Shown: positions 10,259 through 22,464 of the stretch, in pieces
How positions within the stretch are numbered: position 1 is the first letter of the stretch
How the letters are laid out: every line of letters starts with the position of its first letter
Assembly (NCBI GenBank): GCA_905221605.1
Contig: CAJNDS010002757.1
Span: forward strand, 306,001 to 370,000
From: Symbiodinium natans
Lineage: Eukaryota; Sar; Dinophyceae; Suessiales; Symbiodiniaceae
Direction: 5' to 3'
Length of the DNA: 64,000 nucleotides
The notes under the pieces: model-generated
Told to the model about the DNA's origin: nothing
The model's database searches: none
The model's input: only the letters and a program-made list of their open reading frames with translations
Program-made: the position numbers and the translations under genes

Positions 10259-12170
10259 CCTAGACGGTTTATAGCGTAAACCCTGAATGAAGCCTTCGCT
10301 CTGCGGTTTACGGTTTAAGCACTCACACATCTCGGACACACCATGTGAAGGTTGCGCTGCATATCTCGGCCAAGCTGGCTGCGGTCACCACCAAGACCAC
10401 CCAGACCGTGCACGAGCCACGCACCCAGGAACACGAGTTTGGTTCCAGGTTTGGGAATTTCGGTGGGATGCTTACCTCAACTTGCTCAGTGCAGGCATGG
10501 CATGCCTCTTTTTCATGTGCCCTTGCGCATCACCTCACATCGAGAGCCGGCGACAAGAAGGGAGTCAAAAGCATCTCGCCCCCCCCCCCCCCCGTCCCTA
10601 AGCCAAGCCCTACAATCACTATGAGCCACATAAGCAAGAGATGCGAGGCCATGTGCTTGGGAAGTCCCCTGAATTGCCAAGGCCAGCTTGTTTTGAAAAG
10701 CAATGAGGCCGGCGAGGTCCGTGCAGGCAGTGACCTCAAGCCTGCACGGAAAATCACTGGGGCTTCGGACATCCTTGGGGCCCTTCGATGGGGCCTTTCT
10801 AGGGTTTAGGGTTTAGGGTTTAGGGTTGACCCTGTTCCCGATGCAGGACCACCCAAGGACAGAGGATTTAGGGATATTTAGGGCTTGGGGTGACCTAGCT
10901 CGACCCTTGACCACAAGCCCCAGCAGAAAATCACTGCCTCAAAAATGGGATCCCTTTGCTCCCGGGTTGTTCGGAGTGGCACCCCTTTTTGGAGGGATGA
11001 TGTTTTTCTTAACAGAGGAGCCTGTTGAATGAGAAATGCGTGCTTCTTGGCATGGGGAGGGCAAATCGGGAATTAGGGACCTTACATCCCCCTTGTTACC
11101 TGGGATTAGGGACCCCTCAGCTCCCTAAGAACCAATAAGTTTAGAATGCAGACAGCGAGCGGGAGAGAGAGAGAAGGAGAGTCGGAGAGACAACGTTTGC
11201 AGGGGGAGGCAAAGGGATCTCACAGTGAGACAGGTTGCCCAAACAGACGGGAGAATCGCTTGCGTGCAGCTGCCGCTTGCAACGGATGGATGTAAGGATT
11301 ATTGGGCTGAGCCGGGTTGAGTTTAGGCTTTTGATGTTTAGAGATTGGCGTTTAGGTGTCGGGAAAGCGAGACTTTCCGCTGCACGATCCTCCTTGCGGG
11401 CGAGTTCCTCTTAAATTCAGGCTTCGCTTCTGAGTGACTAGACGGAAACCGAATGCATGGTTGCACAGCAGCACAGACAAAGCAAACCTGTACATCGTCT
11501 GTGGGTCTGCTGCTTCCTAAAGCAGATTGAATTTGGGATCAGAAGCACAGAGAACCTTCGCACGAGGATGTTCGTCGATGTGCAAAACTTCATCTCATGG
11601 ATAGCCCAATGCGCCACTTTGCTTTTCCGGCGCCTGCAAGCAAGCACGGGCGCTTGGTACCGACACAGAAGACCAAAACTCCCGCCTCCCTTTTCTTGTC
11701 GACACTCGGCAGACCTGAACATAAGCACGCGTCGGTCATTCTATATCACGGTCCCGACTGGCGGCTTTGTCATAGGTTCTATCGGACCCATGCAAAGGGA
11801 CCCTGAAACAGAACAACCCTCATGGGCAACATCCGCTTTTACATCCTGCACAGCAGAGGCGGAGCGCCTTCCAGAGCGCCTACGAACCTGCCAAGGCCGC
11901 GACAAGACTGTGACCTCCACCGGGCTGTTGACGGCCAATTTCGCAGCAGACTGACCCAATGGAAACTTTGAGATCTTGGCGCAAGGCAGAGAGATACAAG
12001 AGCATCTACCAACATTGAAGATCCCAGGGATCGTATAGAGGGTGCCCTGGGCATTTTTAACATTTTGAAGGCCGGGTTGACTGCAAAGAAGTCCACCAAC
12101 GGATGCACATGCAGGACCTTCTCGCGCCACGCAAGGCACCATCCCAAAGCCTTGTCAAGCCCCCAACTAG
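10259..12170. other. Spacer between the duplicated units, no gene recognised
   Basis: This holds a poly-C run (about 10579-10594), a short TTTAGGG tract (10801-10827), a GA-rich patch (11155-11200) and several modest frames on both strands (for example 11457-11954 plus and 11741-12142 minus) that overlap one another and match nothing I recognise. Confidence 0.5.
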
Positions 12171-12172
12171 GC

Positions 12173-12240
12173 GGTTTAGGGTTTAGGGTCTAGGGTTTAG
12201 GGTTTAGGGTTTAGGGTTTAGGGTTTAGGGTTTAGGGTTC
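12173..12240. repeat. Interstitial TTTAGGG tract
   Basis: About nine G-rich heptamers with one TCTAGGG variant, lying on the 3' side of the Tex S1 exon. Confidence 0.95.
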
Positions 12241-12289
12241 AACCCTTCTGTTCTTGTTTTCTTCGGGCGTTGTGGCGTCTTTCTGAGTC

Positions 12290-12412
12290 TGAGCGGCATG
12301 CAGCAAACCGTCGTGGCCGACACCGACGTCCACGAAGGCCCCGAAGGCCACGACGTTGCGCACCACCCCCTGGAGCCGCATGCCGGGCTTCAGCTGATCG
12401 ACCTCGGCAAGG
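12290..12412 (-). CDS. tex: Tex S1 RNA-binding domain exon
   Basis: The minus strand reads LAEVDQLKPGMRLQGVV followed by NVVAFGAFVDVGVGHDGLLH, the signature of the Tex C-terminal S1 domain (LKPGM, GxVxNVxxFGAFVDxG, DGLxH). The exon starts after an AG in CCCTAAAGAG, a slipped telomere-like heptamer. It may end at a GC donor near 12298. The second half of the S1 domain was not found downstream. Confidence 0.75.
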
Positions 12413-15400
12413 CTCTTTAGGGGGTTTAGGGGTTTAGGGGTTTAGGGTGTAGGGTTCAGGGTTTCGGGTTTAGGGTGGTTTAGTCGCAGGGTTTAGGGTT
12501 TAGGGTTCAGGGCTTAGCCTTACTGGATCGTAGGGGAGTTCAAGTCGCTCCGGTTGCTTTGCGGGTGCATATAACTCCCTCAAATTCCCTACGCAGAACC
12601 AGTATGATGTTGTCGCACAGGCAGGGGGGGGAGTGTGTTGCAATCTTGCGCCGTTGCACAACTTGCGCCCCCCCCTCCTAATCGAGAGCCCCAAAATGCC
12701 CAAAAACAACACTGCTCTTGCGCATCACCTGCCTACCCGACACTCAGGACGCACTTCAGGGGCAAAGTGCTTCTATGAGTTAGGGCCAAGTACTATACTC
12801 CCCTCAGAACCTTAATAAACAATTATGTTTAATATCTCTTGGGTTTGCATAAACAGAATTTAAAGTAATTCCCAAGGGGGATATAGATTCAGGATAACTT
12901 ATGGTTTACGGCTCGGCACGGCCGCCTGCAGCCCAAATGCGGTCCAGCCTGCTTCCTGGGCGTCGATGGCAGCCCCTTCCTTTCATCCGGGCCGGTTTCG
13001 GGTTTAGGGTTTAGGGTTCAGGGCTTGGGGTTTAGGGTTCAGGGTTCAGGGTTTAGGGTTTGCAGAAGTGGGCATCGGGGTCCATTTAGGGTTTAGGTTT
13101 AGGCTAGGGGTGGCAGGGGTGAAGGCGGGGGGGGGGGGGGCTGGGGGGGAAGGAGTGCAAGTTTGTTGAGGGTTCAGGGCGCACTAAACCTTCCAGGACT
13201 TTCCCGCCAACTCTCTCCCACAAACGTTGCTTGCATCCTTCCCATCAAGTCTTTCAAGGCTCCGATGACTTAAGTCCTACCTACCCCAAACACCTAAGCA
13301 GTAAACAAGCCACCCCTCAAAAACCTACAGAACGATGGCGCATGGCCCCCGCTGCAACAAAATCGCACCTCCATGCCCGCGTTAACGGTTTACTTGTCCA
13401 ACCTTGTTATGACATGACCCTACTATGCAGTAGTCAGACGGAGCCTTGATCTCTGCAGGCAGGCCCGGCACCTTCCAGGTGCATAAGGTTTCCACGGGTT
13501 TCAATCAGTTTCACTAGGGGCCGCCAGATGAGTCATGCACGGGCGACATGAGGGAGGCGTGAGTCTTAAGAGCTTGGAAATGTTGGGGTGGTTGGCGGGT
13601 AGAGGGACATGCCTGGAATCAAACCCTGGGGCGTTTTTTTCCCTTTTGAAAGGGTCGCTTACCCAAAGGGTGCTAGAGGGTGCTGCCCCCCCCACTTTGT
13701 GGGGTCTCTGATTGCTTCAACCAGCGGCAAGCTATCTACGGGTTGAACGTCCAAAAGCTCCTGGTGCCCAACAGGGTGACCCATAAGAACCGAAAGTTGA
13801 TCGTTTAGGGTTTAGGGTTTAGGGTTTAGGGTTTAGGGTTTAGGGTTTAGGGTTTAGGGATCAGGGCCATGAGGACAAAGGAAGAGGGTCAAGCGAGCAA
13901 CAAACCATGTGTGGGCCAGGTAGCAGACTGCAAAAGTTCTGTGCAGGTTCCTATGGAACCGACAGATAACTGGGGATTCCCCAGCTAACACAGCGCAGGC
14001 GGCACGACATAAAACCAATAGGCACTCCATGGGAACCGGACCGCAGTACGCGTGTTAACACCTGCGTGTCTCTTACACAACTTGCTGCTGCGATCAAGGT
14101 GCTACGTGCAGTAGTAGGATGATGCACAACAGGAGCTAGGAAAATGTAAGAGTGGTTGCTACAGGAGGGGAAGAGGAAATGTTGTGCTTTCTGTCCATGG
14201 GAATCTTTGGGGCATGCTGTGAGTACAGCGAGGAATCCAAGAATAGCCGCCTGGTCCCCATGAGTCGCTGTATAGATACCGCGGAAAAGATCTGGCGTCC
14301 GATAGAGATCGCGGCATCCGACATCGTGTGCCTGCGTGCTGCCTATTCAACATCGACGTCGGCAGTCAGTCAGAATGCAGAAGCCGTGATAAGCTGGATA
14401 ATCTGTGATACAATCCGATGAAGAACAGCTGAGGACGGACCCCATCCGGGTGCCTGCAGCCACACACACACAGAAGGCATCAACATTAGCATGAAGAGTA
14501 ATCATTACCCTCACTAGAAACTAGAAGTTGAAGCCGTGGTCTGGCAGGTCGCCCCGGACCGGACAAGAGCTCTCTTTTAAAGGAGCACTTGAATTGCCCA
14601 GCTTCGCTGCTCACATGGATTGCCAAGCTAAGATCCAGTTTCTCCGTTGGGCGATCCACCAAAGGAATGCGCAAACACACATCTGCGTTTTTTGGGATGC
14701 TTGTTGGTGCAGAAGATGGCCCGTAGCGCGGTGCAAGGCTCTGAGGAAACAAGTTGAGCATCTTAAGTTCATTGAGGAAGATTCCGCAATTCAACCCTGT
14801 AGCCTATGAATGTTCTCAAGCAGTGTTGGAGTTACTGGGAGTGTCTGCTATGTATGCACGTACTCAATCGTTCCGCAGAGGCTTCATGATGTTGGCACAC
14901 GGAGGGCCTTCTCGATTCGGGCCAGCTTCTGATACACACGGGTCACTGACAGGAGGTCGACTGATCCATGCGCCTTCATCAGTGAGTCAACGAAGCTCTC
15001 TCGAGCGACCATCTCGTAATGCTCATTGTACGCCTGCTTGCTCTCCTTGGGGAAGCCTTCCCATGCGGCCAGGAGCTCGTCCTTGTCCATGTCCAAGATC
15101 TCGCACATCTCCTCGCAAACATCGTCCTTGCCTAAGAGGGCCTGGTAGTCCTTGAATGACATGTCGTCACGGCCATCTGTCACGCTCGAGAAAGCCTTGT
15201 CCAAGGCCTTCTTCAGGAACTCATCTCGCTTTTTTGTCTCGGCTTCCTCGACTTCCTTGTCGTGCTCGTCTGCTGCTGATGCCATCTTGTCTGCCACCAC
15301 ACCTGTCAGCACCGACAAGATCGCAAAACTGGTGAAGATCATGTAGCCGGCTGCGAAGACGAGAGTAGCTGGGTATGCATCGAACAGGGGCTGCATGCCA

Positions 15401-18400
15401 GTTGGGTCTCCGTTCATGGCCATGAACAGAACCCACATTGTCTTGCCAACGGACGGAAACACACCTCGTATCTCATCAGAATCACCAGCGGTGACCAGGC
15501 CATCCTTTCCCAGCAACTTCATGCAAACCAAGGCGATAATGTAGATCACGGACATCGTAAGCAGCAACAACCAGGCCATGCCCTGCATGGCTGCAATGAT
15601 ACCCGTGAGAAGATTGTAGAGTGGTGGGATGGCGCGAACCAAACGCACCAAGCGGAGGAGTCGGACAAGCCGAAGCATCCTCAACATGTTCATGACGTTG
15701 CCCAAGGACTTGTGTGAGGCGTTCGAGTGGCCGGCCTCGGACGTCATCAGCTTGTATAGCGGCATGAACCACTGATCGATACAGCCACCGGCCACAATGA
15801 TGAAATCCAGCCAATTGAAGGCCCACTGGTCGTCGTAGAAGAATCTGCATCCAAAATGGCATACTCGAATCAGGAGCTCGAAGAGGAAGATGCCGAGAAA
15901 GAAGTTCTCGAAGTATACCCAGCAGCTGAGATCCGGAAAGTCCTCCTGAACCCCCATCATGATGCAGTTGAGAAAGATCACGCCCATAATGAAAGCAACG
16001 AAGTAGTCGTTCTCCGCCCAGTCCGCAGCCTTGTCCAACTTGCTGCACACCCTCAGAACCCGGATGAACCGGAAGACCCTTAGAATGCGCAAGGCGCCAA
16101 TCCCTTCATGGTCGGTGAAGAAGGGCAACACCCACTGCTCCAGGATGGAGACACCCACAATGACGACGTCCAGCCAGTAAGGCCAGGTCCTTGAGAGAGG
16201 CCGATGGAACAGCAGCTTCTGCTGCCACAACCCAAAGCGCAAAGCCAGCTCAAGGACGTAGAAGATGAGGAAGGACTGGTCGAGGCACCACAGCTCGCCC
16301 GAGATCTTGATCATGGGGTCCCAGACGTGTTTCCCGACCATGACGACGACATTCATGAACACGATTAAGATGGAAAGGAAGTTGAATGCATTGCCGTCCA
16401 CAAAGTACAAGCACTCTGGGCCAGGAGGCACTTCATCGGCGCCCGGCTCGGCCTCCAATCGTGCAATCGTCTCCAGCTTCTGCTTCAGGGATTCCGCTCT
16501 CGCATCGAGAGTGCGGATATCTTTCTCCACCCTCTCCGCCCGAGCTTGCCACCGGGACAACTCCACTACCAGCTCTTCCCTGTCTTGTTCAAGCTGGTTC
16601 AACGTCGCTTGAATTTCGTCCACATTTTCTTCTTCTTCCACTTCTGCCAACAGGTACTTGGACCCGGCCCGCGCGGTTCGAGAATCAGCAGACATCGAGG
16701 GCTCTTGATCTATTGCACTGATTTCTTCGACTGAGCCGCAAGCTAGCACGCGGCACGCGGCACGCGCACCGAACTTCAACTGCTCTCTTCGTTCTCTTCG
16801 CTCTTGCATATGTCAGAACGCAGTGAAGACATGGAGCCTAAACGCGTGAGTAAGCAGCAAAAGTGCGCGCCCTCGGAGAACATGCTGTGGGTTTCGCCCT
16901 CGCGCCTTGATCCGCAGCGGTGGTTCCTGACTCCTGGCAAGAGGCAGGGACTACTGCGGTCTGCACTGTCTGCAAACTTCTCGAAGTCATGAAGTCATTG
17001 AGCCCTCCGAAGCACCCAGGTATAAGGATGCGCACCATAAAGGGAACCTCAGGGTGCGGGCTTGTGGCCTAAACGGACGGAACTCTCTCCCTTTCTCTCC
17101 AGAATCTCCCATGTATAGTAAGGAACCCCCTAAAAAAGCTACCTTGGAGAATTCTGAGGTCTCTCTACCCGCTGCAGTTCCAAGAAGATGGCTCTTCCAA
17201 GAATTTTCGAGTGCTGACCATCGTACTTTGGGGGATAAGTTGGGGGACGCCTAAATGTTGGCAATACCCATATCGTACACAGGGTTTAAGGTTTAGGGTT
17301 TAGGGTTTAGGGTTTAGGGTTTAGGGTTTAGGGTACGGCCGTCGGGGTCTGCACACCGAGCTACGGAAAAAAGGGAGGCCTCGGGTCCAGGGAAGCCTGG
17401 GAGTGGGCATTGGCCAGAGCACCACACAAGTCGGCCAGCGTCTCCTGGGCTGGCAGAAGGAGGGTTTAGGGTTTAGGGTTTAGGGTTTAGGGTTTAGGGT
17501 TTGGGGTTTGGGGTTTAGGGTTTAGGTTCCCTTCAAAACCGTGAACCCCACCCGTGGAAAGCTCTATTCGGCGGGGGGGGGGTAACCTTGGAGTGGCAGT
17601 CTTTCCGAGAGGCTGGGCCCAAGCCGAGCTCGGCTGCCACGGCAGCATCCCGGGCGAGCTCCAGGAGGGTCCTATTTCGGGGGTTTAGGGTTTAGGGTTT
17701 AGGGTTTAGGGTTTAGGGTTTAGGGTTTAGGGTTTAGGGTTTAGGGTTTAGGGTTTAGGGTGGGCTTCAGGAGACTCGGGTTTAGCAGCTCAGGGGTTCA
17801 AGGGTACCTGAACTGAATTGGGCTTCAAGGGGCTTCAGGGATCGCATAACCTGCAACAAAGGCAATGAGGGTAAGGGGGACCATTGGCATCTTGGCTCAT
17901 GGGGTCCTGGGGTCCTCAAAGTTACTTGTGGGATCTAGCCAACACCCTGTAAACCTTAAACTACGAGGTTCAGGCCTTTAGGAGCTTCACGACTTCACGG
18001 CCCTTGGAGCTTAAGGACGGGCGCGCAAGTTTAAAGCCACGCCCCTAAATGCTCGAAACGCCAAGACGCCCTAACAGCCGACAACGGCAAAATGCATGTT
18101 CATAAGAATTTATGCATCACAAGAGCCTGAGGGCACGTTACTAACTAATTTTTAATTAGGGTGTTCAAGGGGCCGGGCGTTGGAAGTAGATTGTGGAGTT
18201 TGGGGGAGCTGCGTATAAGTCTCAACCAACCTCGAAAAGCAGCAGCCGTCTTCACGTTCACAACCCTAAGGACACCTACCGGGAATGAGGGTTGCAGACT
18301 TCTTGGGGCGTCTCACATCATTATCCGCCTGTCGGTTTTTTTGCCTCTAATGTCGCCCCCTTCTGGAATGGGTATCCCCCCTGGGCGACAGGTGTCCCGG

Positions 18401-21400
18401 AGCGGCATCTGGGCCCGACTATGGGAGCCACACCAAATTCACCCCCCCCCCATCCCTCTGCTCCCCTCCTTGCTTGCTTGTTTAACCAGGTCTATACTGG
18501 ACATGAGCCTGCGTTGCAACAGGATCCCCGAAAGGGAATGAAAAGCACCGAGCCTCTCAAAGCGCGGAAGCCTAACAGCACCTTCACACCCACGATCTGA
18601 GGTTTGGGTTGCCTCACTGGGCAGGCCCCGGCCGAGGCGGGTCGCGTAGCATTGAAATTAACCGCTCTATACCCTAAACCCTAAACCCTAAACCCTAAAC
18701 CCTAAACCCTAAACCCTAACCCTAAACCCTAAACCCTAAACGTCCGTCTCCACCATGCCCCAGTCTCCTGGAATAAGCCTCACTGTGCAGACCGCCGCAT
18801 CGTTCTTGCAGCACTGCTGCCGCTGGGTAGCCTGGACAGCATGGACATCCTTTGTATGCCCTTAACCCGATAGTCCCTATACTTGGCATTTTGGCGCCTG
18901 GGATGCCATCTGGTTTTGGAGAAAGTTTGGGGGGGGGGGGGGGGGGGGGAGCCATCCATACACATACATACATACATCATACATACATACATACATACAT
19001 ACATACATACATACATACATACATACATACATACATACATACATACATACATACATACATACATACATACATACATACATACATACATACATACATACAT
19101 ACATACATACATACATACATGTATATATATATATATATCATGCATATACACACATAAGCACGCACACACACACACGCGCACATAAGGAATCCACAAAGTG
19201 CACCAAGAATGTACAAAAGTCGTCCGCGCAGCTCTCGGGGTGAATGGGCAGCTCGTCCATGGGCTCTGCCCCTGCATACACCCGGAGGAAGCCAGCCGCC
19301 TGCTCGAACGTGCGCTTGCCCACGCCTGGGCAGATTTCGTGAGAGAGGAATTGGCAGAACATCTTGGGACTGTTTGCGCTTCTCCAGGGCTTCCAATCCT
19401 GACGAGGGGCCACGCACGGACAGTAAGTCTGCCCGAGACTTGAATTGGCCGATGTCGCTGCGGTACGAGACGATGCTCCGTGCCAGGCCGGATGAGAGGC
19501 CCGACACCTTGGATGCTTCTAAAATCTATTCTGTGCCTGCCAGTTGCTCATTTTCTAAGTCTGAGCTTTGAGGGTCCAAAACCGAATCCTGCCATCAGCT
19601 CAACACCATCCCGACATCTGCGTAAGTTTTGCGTAGGTGTGGGGTGGGACAGCCTAGCAGCCTGCCTGACACTGCCTGCACTGCAGACAAAAGCAAGGCA
19701 AGGTTCTAGTCGGCATGGGGAAGTTCTGAACTATCACTGACACGTACATTATATGAACATACTCGATATACTGACGCTATATAGAAAACATCGCCTGATG
19801 CCAACTTACACACCGGCGCATGGGAGCAGCAACAAGGTGACAAAGTTCGCTCACACACAATCCAAGCAGCGTGTTCCAGGATGGCCGGTGAGGCTGTGTT
19901 GAGATCGACGCCCACGGCGTTGACACAGTCCATGGTGGCCCCTTTCAGCTCCTCGGCCAAACGCTTCTGGTCCACGTCATGCTGATAGAGGCCCACCCCG
20001 ATGCTCCGAGGATCAATCTTTACCAGCTCAGAGAGGGGATCCAAGAGCCGCCGTGCGATGGAGACGGCGCCGCGCATGGACACGTCTAGCTGTGGCAGCT
20101 CTGCCCCTGCGAGCTGGGAGGCGCTATAGATGGAGGCCCCAGACTCGTCCACCACCGCGTAGCCAACGCATTCTGCAAGCACCTCGTCCCAGCCCTTCAA
20201 CTGCTGACGCAACCAAGCTTCCGTCTCCCGGCTGGCAGTGCCATTGCCCAGGCTGCAGACGACCCGGGCGTGGCCGTCGGCGCGCTGCCTCTTCTGCGGC
20301 CGCTCGGCTTCAGCCAAATCCCCTCCGTCCTCTGGTTCAGCCTCGGCAGGCGCCACTTTCGTTCCCTGCAAGCCTTGCCCAAGAAGGTCCCGGAGGCCTC
20401 GGCTCGCGTTCTCGGCCTGTGAGGCGGGCACAGCTGCCCCGGCATAGCTTGGGTGCGGGAAGAGCGTCTTGGTCGCCAGGACTTGCCCCGTCAATGAGAT
20501 CAACGCGCACTTGCAGCCCGTGCGGAAGGCCGGGTCCACGCCCAATACGGCCGACACGGGAGGACCAGCAGTGGGGGCATGGCCCCAGTCCGGGTGCAAC
20601 CTCAAAGGAGACGAGAGGAGCTTCTTCTTCAGATTCCGGCGATAGGTGTCGAAGGCCTCGTCTTCCGCTTGTTGCTTGAGGCGCCGGCGCCACTCGCGTT
20701 CCAGGAAGGGAAGCAGCAGGCGCTTGTAGGCGTCTTCCAGCGCCAGGCGAATCTCGGCGCGGTACGCGGCTCGGCCCGGAAGGCTTCCCGTGTGCTTACC
20801 TCCCATACCTCCCGCTGCCCTCATGGGTGTAGGGGTCGCAGCGATGGAGTGGCGGGAGCCACCCAAGAAGGTCGACATTAAGGCATCGAGTAAGTGTGTG
20901 GCATCGTCGTCCGTGATGGCAAAGCTCAAGCTGAGGCACTTCTTCTGCCTTAGGCTTCCAAACACCAAACACCCCCCCGCCCCCCCTCGCCCTCGCGCCC
21001 CTCCCCCTCCCCCGACCCTGGAAGAGAAATGGACAAAGTGGCTCTCCACGCTGCACTGCCAGGAACTGATGTGGCTTCACCTGCCGACTTTTGCAAAATC
21101 AAAGCAGGTGGCCCTCAAGGGAAAATCCGGCTACCAGAACCTTTAACAACTCCAAACACCCGGATACATGATTTAGCAGGCCACCTGGCGCAAAGGGGCG
21201 CTGAATTCCCAGTAGGTCTTGAACTGCTCTTCCGGATCCGCTTCGCCACGGCGGCGAGCCTGGAGTCTTACCTGCCGGGGGGAGGGGGGGGGGGGGGAGG
21301 TGGGGGGGGCTGCCGACGCGGATACTTACATGACGTTTCGCTACACTACACAACACTTCTAGTACATTGCTTCATGTCAATGCCGTGCTTTATGTTGGGT

Positions 21401-22144
21401 GTCATTGCATTCTCTGATGTTCTGCTATTAGCATTGCGAATCACAACCCCGCCTTTCTAGCAGTTGCATGCTAGAGCACATGCATGGAACTGCCCACGCG
21501 TGCTTTGTGTGTCTGTGCTTGCGCATGCAGGCACACTACCTGTTGACTTGGCTTGTACTGTACTTCGCTGTGTTTTCTATTCCGACAAGATTTTTTATGA
21601 TATAATGAACCTTTGCCGGGTGAGGCGTGGGATGTGGGTGGTTGTGTAGATATGAAGAAGTAGTGTTGCGGAGGTGGCGAAAACTTCTTTTCCGTCCGAG
21701 TCCTAAGGGAGTCTCCGCTGCAGCTTGAGCTTGCAGCGGACGATTTTTCAAGAGCACGGACTCGCTTCTGCGGAGATGTGCTTCTGCAAACCCTTCCGTG
21801 TGCTTCCGCGGCCACAGTCTCGTGCACTTTCACGCTCCCGGTTCCGGAAATATCTTCCGAACGCAACTAACTTCCAAGAAAAGAAGCTGCTGTGGAGTTG
21901 AAACTTTCCAATTGTCGGCGGATCCCTCGTTGCTGACAACAGTCGCCTTGCTCTCGAGCATGCTGCGGGCCAACTGCCTCACATCCCCACGGTGGGCAAA
22001 CTGCTCTGCCAATATGTCCCGAGCGGCCTCGAAGGGTTGCAAGGCAAAGCCCCCAACAAATAATTCGCAACCCTTTGTGAACCCAAACTCAGAGCATGAG
22101 CTGGGACCTCCAAGCCATGCATGTGCACAGCTTAGCAGCAAAAA

Positions 22145-22177
<33 letters not shown>

Positions 22178-22429
22178 CTGCACCCGCACCCGCACACGCA
22201 CAAGCATCCGCACCCGCACACGCACACGCGCACACGTCTGAACCCCATTGAATCTTGGGGCCGCCTTCAAGACAGCTTCCACATTGGGGACCTCCGCTGT
22301 GATGAAGTGCGCGGCGGCCTCTTCCAGCGTCTGCCCCGTAATGGGGAGCACCTGTTCTCTACCTAAACCTGCTGATTCTTAGTCGGGGGAATGAGGGAAG
22401 TAGGTAACCTAGATGCTCCCTTGAGGGTG

Positions 22430-22464
<35 letters not shown>

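Larger units (their letters stand above)
13432..20460. repeat. Segmental duplication, right copy
   Basis: Counterpart of 3775-10258. It contains channel 2, its conserved 5' and 3' flanks and the 3' half of the Tex gene. It carries extra telomere-like tracts (13803, 17281, 17461 and 17681) that the left copy lacks, so those arrays were gained or lost after duplication. Confidence 0.85.

Noticed and set aside
18780-19277. MYVC/IHTY repeat frames
   Set aside because: Product of the CATA tetranucleotide array inside a Tex intron.
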